Of a stretch of DNA of 64,000 bases, positions 50,708 to 64,000 are shown in pieces. The position numbers and the translations under genes are program-made. Source of the DNA: Gyrodactylus bullatarudis. Its lineage: Eukaryota; Platyhelminthes; Monogenea; Gyrodactylidea; Gyrodactylidae. The first letter of the stretch is position 1, and each line of letters begins with the position of its first letter. The notes beneath the pieces were generated by a model. The model worked only from the letters and a program-made list of their open reading frames with translations, was not told where the DNA came from and did not search any database. Location of the stretch: NCBI GenBank assembly GCA_012064415.1, contig SSNU01000157.1, positions 90,113 to 154,112 of the forward strand, in the 5' to 3' direction.

Positions 50708-52354
50708 ATGAAACAACTCATTTATATCCTTGTTCTTTTTCAAGTACTCCATCTCAATTATGGTCTTTCAAGTGCGGACGAAATTACTCCTGAAAGAATG
50801 ATAGATGAGAAAATTTTTGATGATGCCCTCTTAACATATTCTTTCATGGATTGCTTACACCCTTGCTTTTATTCCTCAAAACTAATGGGGATAATTTCTT
50901 GTGATGTACCACCTGCTAACCTCAGTGATTTAGACAAGATTCCCTGTTCCTCAAGTTCAAATGGAGTAATAGTGATTGGAGGGAAGAGAGGCATTCGTCA
51001 TCTGGAGAAGGACTCCTTAGGCGAACTTATTAAGGAGATTGACTCATTCTCCCCACAGCCCTCACTCATTACAATCAACTTTAAGCTAAATTTTATGAAT
51101 ATTCTAGCAAGCAATTTTAAACAGCTATCGAAATACAATTTGAATTTAAAGTTTTCCAACATTTTTGAGATGCATCCAGACTCAATAATTGAAGCAAGAA
51201 TGCTTAATTCATTCGAGATTGACAGTCGAAAAACTCCAAAATTATTGTTGGATATTTCTGATGCCAAAGAACGTAACATTAACGTTAATAATCAGACAGA
51301 GACGAAAAATTTTCCTGCATTTCTTCGTCTTCAGCCAATGGATACTTCATCTCCCATTGGCTTTAACCTCCCAGTTTGCTGTCACTCCTGTCAGAAAAGT
51401 GTTGCCGATCAAAGCCTTATCATAGTCACTTTTGGATGCAGTGACTCTGGCGAGAATTTGAGAGACAAGCCTAAAACAGAATTATTCTTCATTTTCCCAA
51501 ATAGTTGTCCGAGTAAAAGAAACTCTCTCGGATGTCCCATTCTCAAAGAGGTTGTGAATATTACTCTAGAACCCTTTTATTTGCCAGAATCAAATGTCAA
51601 ACTTGTTATCAATTCAACCAATGGAGACTTTGTAGGATTTGAAAGGGAATCCGAGTATGGACGAATTCATTTCACCTTGATTTTACTGTCGATTTGGTGC
51701 ACTCTTATCACGCTAACTTTGATTATTTTCATGTGCATCCTGTGTCGTTATTGTCGTACAAAAAGTGTCAATACGGACTCCTCTTCACAGAGGAAATTTT
51801 TCAATCTCTTCTATCCAAATTTGTTACATCATACTGACCGTTTAGGTGAGGATAATTATAATCAAGCATTGTCGATCAATTCTGGAGGTACCGGTGTTAG
51901 CCCTCCTATCATAAGTACTAATAATTCAAATAATAGTACAAAGAGTCTTTTATCAAATTGCAACAACAATATTGGCAATGATTACAATCAATTGAGCGGA
52001 AATAGTTTAGCTGACCAAAATCTCGATGAGCCCCTATTGATTGGGAAAGAGAAAGCATTTAGCTTATTCAATAGCTTCTTCTTCACTTCACCATTGGCCT
52101 CGGCAAGTGCCAACTCTAACAATCATAATTTGTATAATGAAAGGATAAATAAAACTTCAAATGTCCCACCAAAGTTAATCTTTGAACGAAAATCGAAATT
52201 AATGTCGAATCAGAGTGAAGACTTGATGAATAACAATTCAGTCTATGTTAATCACGACATGTTCAAGGGTACCAACCTAGCCAAAGATAATTATCATACA
52301 ATACGATTATCAAATGAGAATATAACCGGTATCAATTGTATTGAAATACCATGA
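50708..52354 (+). CDS. Type I single-pass membrane protein of unknown family
   Basis: An intronless 548-codon open frame, the longest in the window. Its ATG is the first after an in-frame TGA at 50690-50692. It has an N-terminal signal peptide (about 1-19, hydrophobic, ending LNYG), an ectodomain (about 20-318) with ten cysteines (49, 53, 65, 80, 224, 225, 228, 244, 267, 276) and four N-glycosylation sequons (Asn71, 195, 284, 302), one strong transmembrane helix (about 320-346) followed by a CRYCR juxtamembrane stretch, and a cytoplasmic tail of about 200 residues rich in Asn and Ser. The even cysteine count fits disulphide pairing. A receptor, adhesion or matrix-anchoring role is possible, but no domain is recognised and no function is assigned. 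Length and ordered topology make it very likely a real gene. A candidate AATAAA lies at 52833-52838. Confidence 0.82.
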   Translation: MKQLIYILVLFQVLHLNYGLSSADEITPERMIDEKIFDDALLTYSFMDCLHPCFYSSKLMGIISCDVPPANLSDLDKIPCSSSSNGVIVIGGKRGIRHLEKDSLGELIKEIDSFSPQPSLITINFKLNFMNILASNFKQLSKYNLNLKFSNIFEMHPDSIIEARMLNSFEIDSRKTPKLLLDISDAKERNINVNNQTETKNFPAFLRLQPMDTSSPIGFNLPVCCHSCQKSVADQSLIIVTFGCSDSGENLRDKPKTELFFIFPNSCPSKRNSLGCPILKEVVNITLEPFYLPESNVKLVINSTNGDFVGFERESEYGRIHFTLILLSIWCTLITLTLIIFMCILCRYCRTKSVNTDSSSQRKFFNLFYPNLLHHTDRLGEDNYNQALSINSGGTGVSPPIISTNNSNNSTKSLLSNCNNNIGNDYNQLSGNSLADQNLDEPLLIGKEKAFSLFNSFFFTSPLASASANSNNHNLYNERINKTSNVPPKLIFERKSKLMSNQSEDLMNNNSVYVNHDMFKGTNLAKDNYHTIRLSNENITGINCIEIP

Positions 52355-54738
52355 GAAAACGATTTACTGTATATTATCTGGACCTCTTGATAATAATAAT
52401 AATATTATTAATATTACAGTTATTGCTTTACATTTGTGCTCTCTTTTTCATTATCTTTTATCTCCTGTGTGCTATCTTCTTTTTCTTTTTCTCTGAAACT
52501 ATTCAGTATAACCAAATGAGAAATTTATTCAACGATACATTTTATATGCATTTATTCAATATTTGTATCTCACACAAAAGACCGTGAAGCCTAAATTTGT
52601 TTCAATCGTCATCATCGGAAATAGATAGAGAAAGGATGATTAAAAAACATTTGATCCTCTATCAACGTAAAACACACAAAGAAAGAGACATTTGGTGAGT
52701 AAACCTGGCGTTATTTTCTATTGATCATCCAAGAAAAGTGAAAAGATTCCTCCAATTGTACTGTACTACAAAGATTTTACAACAACATTCAGAAAGGTGA
52801 GTAATGAATTTGCACTAATTATTACATATAATAATAAATTTTATAGAGGTTATTATTGTAAATGCCTGAAAACCATTTTGCTAGTCTGTATATTTTAAAT
52901 GAAATTCCAAAAAAATCATGTTGGAAGCAAATAAAAAAAAATTCTGATTCCTCTTCTTTAAAAGTAACACGTTTATGTTTAGTTTTATTTAGTTGTTGAT
53001 AAGGATTTTCTTACATGCATGAAATGATGAACATGAGCTGAAACAAGAGAGATAATCATATGACGCATAAGAAACCTAGTTTTTAACTTTCTTATCTGTC
53101 TTGTTCCAGATCATCTACCAAGCACACACTACCACTAATACTGAAAGCCTCAAATTATTCAATCACCATTTGATCATATCAGTAACAATATATATATTAC
53201 ATCTTCTTCTAGCACGTGTTGTTTTACATATTTTTTATTGTGATCTTCAAAGAAATTAAAAGATTTAATTAAAATATTTTCGATAAAGAAAAAAAATTAC
53301 TTCAGCATGTCTTTATAACTGACCTGAAAATGTTTTTATTGACCTCTATTGATCAGAATGGTAAACTGTTTATTATCTGGGTGGATATGTAACATAAAAT
53401 AAACAACTCAATATTTTCTCGTTATTTGCCCAATCTCGGATCATGTTTTTGATTTATTGATATCGATCCACCATAATTAGACATTAAAGTTTCTATAACG
53501 AAAGAATCTCTGTGCGTATTGCATAGTTTCCTTGCAAATTTCTTATACAATTTTCCACTGAATGAATTTTTTACATAGGCCTACAATGTGATGCTGGATA
53601 TTTATTCAACAAATCCCACTTTATTTGAGCCTATTTTAATCTCTTTCAATCTGACTGCATCTTTGACAAGATTAATTTTGATTAGCTCTCCCCTTTTAAT
53701 AGTCGATTGTCTCAAAAGTTAATTAAGAGCGCTAATTAATACTAATTATTGTAGTTGTAGACAAATACTAATGTGTAAGGGATAATAAACCCGACAATCA
53801 GAGAGATTCAAAATACCTGGGAGATCACATGAAGAATCTTCATTGAGGATGGACTCTGTAATTGAATGTAATCGAGGTTAGGAACAAAAAATCAAAATTT
53901 GTATTAAAAAATGATTCCTCTCTTTCAGACTCCTAATTAAAATACATAAATAACCATCAAATGTTCAGTAAGGGTTATATGGAGAATGAATTTTTGTATT
54001 AGAAAACATAATTCCTAAAATTAGTAGGCTATATATTACATTGGTCCATTTCTAAATTACACGGCTTTGAAGTTTAATTCTATGGGTAAATTGAATTGTA
54101 CTTGTAAACAATTACTTTGACGGAATTTATGATTAGATTTATTAATAATAATATAACATTGTAAAATGGTTATGTTTATGCAGTGCATATATATCAGAAC
54201 AATATCTTCTCTAGTTCAAATTTTCCATCATCGAGGCTCATAAAAAGTATCAACATTTTGTTCATAAAATGATGAAATCAATTGAGGACCATGTGAATAA
54301 CCATGAAATAATTATTTATCACGAGATGTCTTTTTTATTCCACAATTTATCAATATTTATATTCTGTATAGAAAACTCTTAGACGCACACTTTACTCTTG
54401 CTCAAAATAGGTCTCAATTAGCCTAAGATCAATGACCAATTTCTACTTTGATCAATCAAAATGTTATTTATACGGCTCAAAAGTCATTCAACCTCTTCTC
54501 TAATTGAATAAAATTCGTTTTTTTTCAATCACTTGCTTGTGATCACGTTGATTTAGATCGATTCTTTCAATAGGTATCATTATTTCAAGTTATCAACTTT
54601 ACCCTCTTCAATTGAGACATTTTCAAACGAATCTCGATTTGAATGAATACAAATTGGTAATAAATAGAGACTGTCTCCTTGTAATATTATTCAATTAATA
54701 TTATAATTATGATCAAAAGTGTATTTTGCATGTAAATT

Positions 54739-54773
<35 letters not shown>

Positions 54774-57700
54774 AACACTCTTTTACCCAGGGAAATTGAG
54801 TCCTTTGCTTGTAATACTATAATAATAATAATATTTGTAATGGAGACATTTCTTTGCCAATTCTAACAGTTTGTATCTTTTGTATCATTTGAATTAAAAG
54901 TGTCTCTATCTTGTTTATGGCGTTGTTGTTTTTGTCTCTCTTATTTTTTTTCACTCTATTAAGAAAAAGAAAAAAATTACATTAGGACAAAAAGTGAGAT
55001 AGACGCTTGCTTTTCTTAATTTGTCACATGACAATGATGACGATCACTTTTTTTCTCTTTTTAATGACGATAATCATACTTCCTTTAACACGAGTCTAGG
55101 TTTCTAAGCGTGCAATTATGGCCCAATCGTACTCATGCCTTTACAGCTCTATTGTGGAAATTTATTTTAAAGTGCAATACCGAATTAGAGACATTTTTCA
55201 TTCTTTAGAATTTTCAGAGACTGAGAGTATATGATAGGGGGAAAAATTTCTCACAATTTCTTATTTATTCTACACATGCTACAATGACAGTGTGTATGAA
55301 TTATTCACGAAGTGTCACAATACTTTTACCCAGTTAATCTTGATAATTCTAGCGTTTATTTGCTCAGAAAATTTTTAACCCAAACAGGGAGAGAGGAGAC
55401 TGACAAGGTTTACTATCGCTATTCAAGGTGAATTATCGCTAATTCTTGTTACTCTATCTCTCTCTTTCTCTCTCTTGGAATACACCTAAACTATTTACCC
55501 AATGGATTTGCGTGAGGATCATCCTATTTTGTTCATCTACTCAAGTAAATTCTTATTGTAATATAACTTTAGTTATGATCCGACTTTGTCAGGATTAACA
55601 AACAGATGCGAGATTACTTATAGAGGAGAGTCACTATCTCTCAATTCAACTGTTCAATGAATACGATAGAGAATCTGTTGAGCAATGTTACAATCTCGCA
55701 ATCTTGGACTAACCAAAAGGAATAAACTCTTTTGTTATCCTTGCTTTTTGGTGTATTTTAATCTATTCTTTTGAAGTCAACTGAAAGCTTATCTCTAATA
55801 AGAAGTTCTAAACTGGGAAGAGGAAGAAATAAAATCAACCTGCTCCTTAGAGTGTATTTGGAAAATTATGTTGTCGGTATACAAATAATTCTTGTTTTGA
55901 TAAAAAAAGACAATTTACAAATATTAATTCCGGTTTGCTTCCTCTAAAGTATCCACATGTATCGTTATTATGATTAATTTATACATATACAGTTTACATG
56001 GTTTATTGTTTCTTTGTCATCAGATTATCAAAAGTACATATTTTGCTTGCTATTTATTAGAAAATAATAATCCATGAGTATGGAAATGACTCAAAGACTC
56101 TTAACAGTTTGAGTTTAGTATTAAATAACTAATTCATTGTTTCATAGACTGCATTGTAATATTTTAATGCAGTGTGTGAAAATTAAAAGAAGAGCTAACG
56201 TGGATAGATTATCCATTATATAATATTATGAATAATAATGTTGCTGTACTAGAGTCTTTGGCTAAAATACTACTATATTTCTATCTGAAGCTAGTTATTA
56301 CTTAGTGAATAAACGAGCATAGAAGAGAGAATTAAAGAGAGGACTAAACCATTGAGAATAGTGAGAATAAGAGTTAAAGTAGGAACGAGAACAAAAAGGG
56401 ATAATCTGATTTTGGTTTTGATTAGGTAATGGATGGATAAAAAAACTAATGAAACGAATGAAAATATCAGCTTGTACTTTTGTAAGATTGTCATGATTGT
56501 TAAGGAGGGAGAGTATTTCAGAGGAAGTAGATCGAGAGAGAGAGGGAAAAAGGTGGAAATCAATCAAATCTCAGTCTTTTTTCATCGTGGAAAATAATAA
56601 TGTAATTACTTGTAAAAATACAGTAAATGTATTTCTCAAAGATGAAGGGTTCACCTCATGTTATTTATGGGTAAAGGATAAAGTAGAATTTTCTTTAGTA
56701 AATTGAATTAGGTAAAAAAACAGTTAATTTGCTCTCTAATCTCTTTCACAGGCCAATGACATAATTATTGTATTTCAAAGATTTCATTCATTGAAAGCAC
56801 TTTTCACAATTTAACTGACATTCTCTTATTGAACTATAGTATAGTATTATTAGATAATAGTATTAGTACTAAACTACAGTATATGTATTTTTACAGACAA
56901 TACACACGCAGTACACGTTATTTCAAAGTTGATATCAGAAATTGTATTGTTTAACAATAAAATTAAAAACACAATCACCTTGGATTTAATATATAGATAG
57001 AAAGGTAAACTTTTTGGAACTTATACACCGAGACATGTGTCTGATTTATTAAAACCAAACTTCTATATACTTCTGTATACTGGTCTGTCTTCCATATTCA
57101 TTCTGGAGGTGTATTTCGTAAGAAGAGGGCCAAAGTTGAGATTTATAATCTTCAAGCAGTACAACAAGTAATTAAAAAGTAGAAAAATTAATTCACCAGA
57201 TAGAGAATACTACGTACGTATCAGAATAAATATCTTTTTTTCTCCGAATTTATCTCGGAAGATATCGGAAAAGATGGGAAGGGAAATTGTGTAACAAATG
57301 TATCTCTCTTTCTGTCTTTAACGGAATCTGTATTAGTATTTTCAGTGTAGTAGTATGAGACGTGAGAGGTTGTTTTACTATCCACCGTGTGTGTTGTACT
57401 GTGGGTGAAATTCTCTGGAAAAAATACATTCCCTATGATGAAAGATGTTGGCACTCTATAATAAAAACGACATTCTTATTCTTTATTCTTTCCCTTCTGT
57501 GTAGGAATATAAACTGGCAAAGACTAATCAAAAGTTTATCTCAATAGACTGTTACAGATTGATCATTGGTATATTCTTTATAAAATATTTCTTGTTCATT
57601 GTTATCAAATGAAGGTCGATCAATTCCTCAGCTGATTAAATGAATGAATTTCCCTTTTTACAGTTTTATTCTCTGCCATGTGCTGGAATGATTAGATTTT

Positions 57701-60700
57701 GAACATTTCAAAACATATAATGCTAAGAATAGAATGTTAAGAGAAAGCTTCTTCCATGATAAATGCTCAAGTGTACATGATTCATATTAGTTGGTCACTC
57801 TCGATGAATTTTGGAGAGTTCTGTCATTGAGAATCTTTGCATCATGAAAAATGTATATTTACAATCTTTGGTACATACATGACTTAACATGTTCTGTAAA
57901 TTATTTGAAATTATAACTGTGTTCAATCAGCTCTCTGAGCAATCTCTATACTCAATAGAAAATCTATCTGATCGATATTCAATAAAAATTTGGACTTGAT
58001 TTTAGGCAAGTGAACTTACTCTCTGATTTCAGCTAATTAAGAGGGTGTCTTTATTTAGAAAAAGTTTAACTATAGAGGTTTTTTAGGAAAAATTGTAAAT
58101 TAAGGCTAGTGCCCAAAATAAGCTTTTATTGCATAGTTATTTTACTATCGACTTGGTTTCTCTTGTTACATTACAAGAGATATGAGAAGTAGTGGTAAAA
58201 CAATTGTAATTGAGGCAAAGAAGAAACATGGTACAAATACTCAATAAAATTTAAACAATTTCCTAAAGTACATATCTACGTTTCAATCATTTAAGTCTTC
58301 TACTCAAGTACAATTATTATTCTCTAAGTAATGCATAATATTATGAGTATTTCTCTTTGAGCATAGTTTTCCAATCAATCAATCAATAATCTAATACTCT
58401 TACGATTTCAATCTAGACTCAACACTTTCTTTATTCACTAGATCATTGTTATGGTGTCTGGGGTTTTAAAAGCAAAGTAATGTCTCAATAGTTGACTCAA
58501 GATAGGTTTAACTATTATTAATACAGTGGTAGCATTTTACTGGTTCTCTCTAATCCAAATTGGTATACAGTACTTTGTACATTCATCTTTAATTTAAACT
58601 CTTTCTTTTATCAGGATCAACTTTCTCGCCCAGAATACTCAGACTGAATTCATCCTCTTCTTATGTAGACTTTAGACTTGAATTTACATTTGCATTTTAG
58701 TCTGAATTTTGAATAAATTGATCACTAGTAGAGATTTAGTTTTACATTTGGAATCTTTGAGAAGCTAATCAGAGTATAGAAGACTAAGAAAAAGTTTTTT
58801 TATGAAAAATAACCAATATTTTCTAAAAAAATAAAATCGATTCCGAAGCAAAAGGATAAACTCAGATCGTATGAAAATGGAGTGAAATTTGAGAAATTCA
58901 ACTGAAGGAAAACGATACTAAAATTGTTAAATGCATGGTGGAGAGTTTGTCTTGTTCAGAATTAATAATTCCCCGGGAAAATTTGAAAGAAAGTAATACA
59001 ATCCTCCTAGTCTATCCTTTTAGTATTGATTTTGACAATAACTATTGATCTTAGGATATGAATATAAAGATAGATTTGGATTTTCTTTCAACCGATTCTA
59101 ATTTTACTGCCTTGCTCAATGGTATAAAAAAAGAAAGAGAGAGAGAGCTAGAGATCATTCACATTCCGACAATTAATCATTCATGTATCTGCTCACTTTT
59201 TCGCAAATGGAATGTATCCAAACTTGTAATTAATAATAATAATAATAACAATGCCTTTTCATTACAAGAAATGATAGAGAATAAACAAGCATTTTATTAT
59301 TGATTTTGACAAAATATAAAATTACATTGACGCCTTCTTCTTCGTCTTCTTCTTGTTAGTGCTAATGTTACCATTCTGTACTCCTCGTTGTGCAATAATC
59401 AAGAAACTTTGACAGATTATTCTCTTGTAAAGTCACAATTTCTCCGAGAGATTTCTAAGAATATAGAATTTGGCCAACTTTTTATAGATTTAAAGGTAGG
59501 CTATATTTTTATGATACACACTGCAATTGCCCACAAATGTTTGAAATATTTTCAGATAAGAAGGGTTATTTCTCTCCCTTTATTCCTAGTATTCCTATGA
59601 ATCATACTGTACTGTATTTTAATCAGTGTGCTTTATCAATTTCACTCTTACTTTCTGGGATAAATTGCTGAATATAATACATACACATATCTCATACATC
59701 CAATTATTTCCTCAAAGATTAGACAAGTGTACCAATAGCTGGTGTATTTGAATTCATGTCTCCCATATTATTATTATTTTCGCAAGAGAAAAATATACAA
59801 TGAGAGAAATGATTAACCTAGAAGTAGTAGGCAGGAACAGTTTTGTGCATAAATTCAGTTCCAGATTATTTGGGAAATAAATCAAAATCCCATTCGTCCC
59901 TTACTACTTGGTAATTTCCCTGGACGTATATAGAAAAAGTATTATCTACTTTTGTTTGATTTTTTATGATTATTTTGATTTATTTCCCTCATGACTCATT
60001 AATTAACCCTACCATTACACTAAACTCTGTCTCTATAGAAATAATTTGGGATTATTCGTCCATTCTAATGAATAAAATTTTTTTCTTGATGAAAAAATAT
60101 CCCTTCAGACTCATTGTATTCAGTTTTGGAATTGCTAACGATCAAGTTATAAATTGACACTTTCCAACTAGAAATATAGATTTTTTATAATGGTTTAATT
60201 GTTGTCTAGGAAATGTTTACCACCTCAAATTAATTAGAAATTATTGCAATTCTGATGAATATTAATTTTTGCTAATTTTTTTCAGATTTGACTACTGAGT
60301 AAATTTCCAAATAATCTCCTTCCATGATCTTTGGCCAATATGAGCCCTTTTTTCAATCTCGAATTATGATTCATCTCCATGATCCTTCCATTAATGACGA
60401 AAATCTATCCAATGGATGAATGTTGATCTAATAATCTGTTGAATATTTTCTCATGTCAGATTTTATTTATTCAAAAATGTAACTGTGGAATCAGATGCTA
60501 TCTCTACACAATAACCTTTTTTATTCCAAATCTAACGGGCGATAATCAAAAGACACAATCATCCCTAAAACTCTATATAATTTAGGCTTCATTCGATAGT
60601 AACCTTTCTACTTTACTCGAATAAACATGCAATGAGTATACTGTTACTATTCTGGGAAAATTTAGTAAAACATGTGGTTGTATTTCCCTCACTCATATGC

Positions 60701-63700
60701 AGGTATATATTATTACTCTAACAAAATATTTATTACACTCCTCCTTAACATGTGATCTTATTCTGTTCTCTCCGTTGAAAAAGAGAGGCTTGTCTGTCTG
60801 TCTACTTTTGACAGATGAAAAATGAATTGAAAAAAGAATATCAACAACCCTATTTACTTTAGGAAAAAAACAAAGATATTTTTCTAACTATTATTACTAT
60901 ATTATTGTATAATTATTCAAGAACACGAGAAAAGACGAATGTGCAAAAAACCTATCAGAAAAGAATCTGTGTACTGTTATGATAAAAAAGTCGAGAATAT
61001 AATTTTTTCATGAAAATTTGCATCCTTTCGTTCCGGATGATGGGAAAAACCCATGAGAAAATTATGGATAGAGAGTCACAAACAACATTATTGATAAAAA
61101 TAATCATAAAAATGCTTACTATAGCATGAATCGATTAACTGTCAGTCAGTCTGTTTCGGGAGAATTGTCTAAGAAAGTTTGTTTGAAATTCTTCTTCATG
61201 AAGAAATATTATTAATACCTCATTAATGATTTAATTTTATTTCTGTTCATGATTCCACTTAACTTAATGCCAAAGTCATAAATCATTTTCAGAGTCTTAG
61301 GAAATTGATTCAGTGTAGTGGTGAGGAGAGGTAATTATCAGATGACATGATCTCGATTTCTTCAAGTTATTGGAACCGAATGGGGGTTCACTCTCTCTCT
61401 CTCTGCCCTGAATTCTCTCGTAATAAGAAAGAAGTAATTGAGCAGGAAAACTATAGTTTATACCGGGATTAGAGATTTTGATCTCCTGTCCCAAAAGTGG
61501 ATAATGTTTATTTTATTACAAGATTTTTTATCATTTTAGTCGAATTCTTTTTCACAGTAACACCAAAACTGTTCCAAACATTATTCAGGATTATTTTACA
61601 AGGTAATGTAATTCTCATTATACTATTATCCTATTTACCGAGTCCTTTATCGCATTTTATTTGATAGCCTCGAGTCAAATAAATTCCCCCTCTTCCAAAT
61701 AATACTACTGTAATAGAATACAGAATTCTCTAAAATGCAGAGAAAAAGTATTTTGCACAAAATCAAGGAAGGAAGGAAGATGACTTTTTCTAATGGGGTT
61801 TCATCAGAAATACATTGCATATTCTCGAATGTACTGTACGACTATTTCTTCACTTTCGTATGCTCTATAATCCATATATAGAAGAGAAATTTGAAATGAA
61901 ATGATAAGATTGAAACATTTTTATAACATCTAGTTAGTTAACACTTGAAAGCATAAAACACCAAGGACAGGAGTTATAATTCTATAATTATAGAATGGGT
62001 TGTAAGTTTCAACAATAAATCCATCCTTTCGCTTCATCTCTCAAGGACAAGGACTGCCTCTAATAATAAATTATAAATGTAGTTAATTTTGTCCTGAAAT
62101 CTCTCCAAATGTATATCCAACTAGAGATGGAGAGTAGAATAGAAAAACTTCTCTGGATGAATTATGAGTAGGATCATTTTGTCATAAATGTCCTCGATAA
62201 CAAGGGGTGCGATAACTAATCAAACAATGACAACATTACCCTTTAATTAGCTTCAATGATGAAATTATTTAACACAACACATTCTATTACTCATAGAATT
62301 GAGCTAAAGGGTTCATTGTTGAATGAAACATAGTCAATCAGGTAAGAAACCAATCTGTCTTAGTTCAAAAAATTAACTTTTGGCTATTTTTGACAATTCA
62401 TCGTTTAACACCACACCATCGCTTAACAGTTGAATGTATTTTGAAGAGAAGTCATTGTGAAAAGAGATACACTTTTGAATTGTTACAAAACGATCAAGAA
62501 ACTAAAACAATGTCAATGCATCCTATTCGATACAAAACTGAGTTCATTACATTTATGGAAGAAACTTCTCTTGTTTTTAAGATCTAAAAACCAATGTGAA
62601 ACTTTCATTTCAGATCAATTACAATTAGAAATAGCAGTTTGGATCGAGTTTCCTAACTCAAAGACCCCTCGTATCTCTAAAAGGAATAGTAGCAAATTTG
62701 TTTACTTTTCTCAAAAAAAAACAAGATGGAATAGCTTTTTCTATTGATAAGAGAAAAGAAGCAAACTGTGTGTAAGGTGGAGTTTGTAAACTTTTTCATC
62801 TTTTGTTTGTCAAATTCCAATGATACAAGGGACAAAGAGAAAACTTGAAAAATTCAAAATTATGTAGAATAAATACAAAAATGCACTCTAAAACAGTATT
62901 TTATACGCTACTTATACACTTGGTGAGCGAAGAAAAATGCTGTTCCAAATTTCACTAGGGAATAAAGTCACTCGTATTTGTATCAGGACAATTAAATTAA
63001 GCAGAAAGCATTCAAATTATCATTACTCACAAGAACTTGGCAAAAGAAAATAATCTTTTTACAAAAGTCCTTACAAAATCTGGTCAGTAAACTACAATAT
63101 CCTTCGTGTATTATTTCTTATGATTGTTTGTTTAATTTGTATCTGTATCTGTGCAAAGTGTTTTCTATCACAGAAGGATTTTTAAGTAGGCCAATATATT
63201 AAAAATTTTAGTCTGTAAATTATTGAAAATGTTCAAAAGTTTTAAATTAAAACCAGAAGTTCTATTTGATAAGCAGAATTCGATTAAGTAGAGAGTATTT
63301 TCAAAAAAAGACTCTCATTGAGAATTTTCGCCTTAGATTGATGAAATAAATCACCGAGAATCGATGAGTGTGTTCTTCAACTCATGGATGGATTGTTTCA
63401 ACTGTGAACTCATGCGTTTAAACGTAGCATTTACATTTAAACCAAGACTTATGGCAGACTCAAACTACATACAGTTTACCTAATTTTACAATGGAATATT
63501 CATATCGAGGCCTCTGGTAGTCTAGACCTCAAGTCGTTAATTATTAAAAAGTGGTGTTCATCTATTTCTTATGTATCAAGATGAATATTTCCCTGTTTGA
63601 TCAGGAGGAAAGTATTTTTATTTTCAAGTCACATGGACGATTTCTGCCTCGCTTTCCTGATTTTCTCAGTTGACCTTTTCTTCGTTTAGGGATATAGATT

Positions 63701-64000
63701 GTCTTCTGCCTTTAAATCAGAACCATTTTAATATTGCCAATATTGCTCATGTGAGAGGTAGATTTTTAAAAATACCAATCAGTTAAGATTAATTCAATTA
63801 AAAGGAAATTATCATGCGTCTTTTTCGGGAATTCTCCTTAAGAAGAAGAGACCGAGATAGTTTTATTTTTGAAAATGTAATTAGGATTAACCAATTGATA
63901 GACACAGTGCAAAAAATTTGTTGTACGTCATAAGTTTTCAAAAAAGGTGTGTGTGTGTTTATTTGGTGAACTTTTACATTCTGTCTGTTAATTAACGTTG
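52355..64000. other. AT-rich stretch without recognisable genes
   Basis: The first few hundred bases are probably the 3' UTR of the membrane protein gene. Beyond that only short, biased open frames are present. It contains a TC run at 54743-54770, CT/GA runs near 55450, 56530 and 61390, and AAT arrays. I saw no transposase or reverse transcriptase relic. Confidence 0.6.
54743..54770. repeat. (TC)n microsatellite
   Basis: About 14 uninterrupted TC units. Confidence 0.9.

Noticed and set aside
50998..51279. Minus-strand 93-codon frame
   Set aside because: Antisense shadow of the membrane protein gene, with no features of its own.
52351..52587. Hydrophobic 78-codon frame overlapping the membrane protein stop as ATGA
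   Set aside because: Stop/start overlap means little in an animal gene, and the frame is a run of Ile/Leu/Phe expected from AT-rich 3' UTR. It is most likely untranslated.
56291..56567. Overlapping 89- and 90-codon minus-strand frames
   Set aside because: Two frames open over the same bases with Leu/Ser/Thr-rich content; this is a composition effect next to GA-rich sequence.
1..64000. tRNA, rRNA and CRISPR features
   Set aside because: No tRNA B-box-like GGTTCGAATCC signal, no rRNA-like block and no spaced direct-repeat array was seen by eye. A covariance-model scan would be needed to exclude tRNAs or small RNAs.

Overview
This is an AT-rich animal nuclear window with intron-containing genes. 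It most resembles an arthropod, and my best guess is a crustacean such as a parasitic copepod. That guess rests on the protein set (OXA1L, dUTPase, MIOS, SIAH/sina, SLC25A46), on mariner and piggyBac relics, and on abundant (CT/GA)n microsatellites; no species was confirmed. One assembly gap of 731 N is present.

Layout: 1-14.5 kb has no recognisable gene. It holds microsatellites, a dispersed repeat at 10.53 kb, and a perfect 131-bp inverted repeat that brackets the gap. At 14.6-16.5 kb a compact head-to-head pair, OXA1L (minus) and dUTPase (plus), shares a 164-bp intergenic region. From 16.6 to 37.3 kb no host gene was found, only simple repeats, a mariner transposase relic (26.9-27.2 kb) and a probable LINE relic (30.8-31.2 kb). 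At 37.4-52.4 kb there is a gene cluster: MIOS (plus, 21 coding exons), with a decayed piggyBac element in its tenth intron; a small acidic ORF (minus); SIAH (plus); SLC25A46 (minus); and an intronless type I membrane protein of unknown family (plus). From 52.6 to 64 kb nothing coding was recognised.

The genes do not form one pathway. OXA1L and SLC25A46 act at mitochondria, dUTPase in nucleotide pool hygiene, MIOS in GATOR2/TORC1 amino-acid signalling, and SIAH in ubiquitin-dependent degradation.

The most striking signal is intron size. Rebuilding OXA1L, MIOS and SLC25A46 against their known families requires GT-AG introns of only 24-38 nt. Twelve of the 25 introns I placed are that short, and every one whose length is a multiple of three carries an in-frame stop when retained. 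Such introns are far below the usual animal minimum, and ordinary gene finders would miss them.
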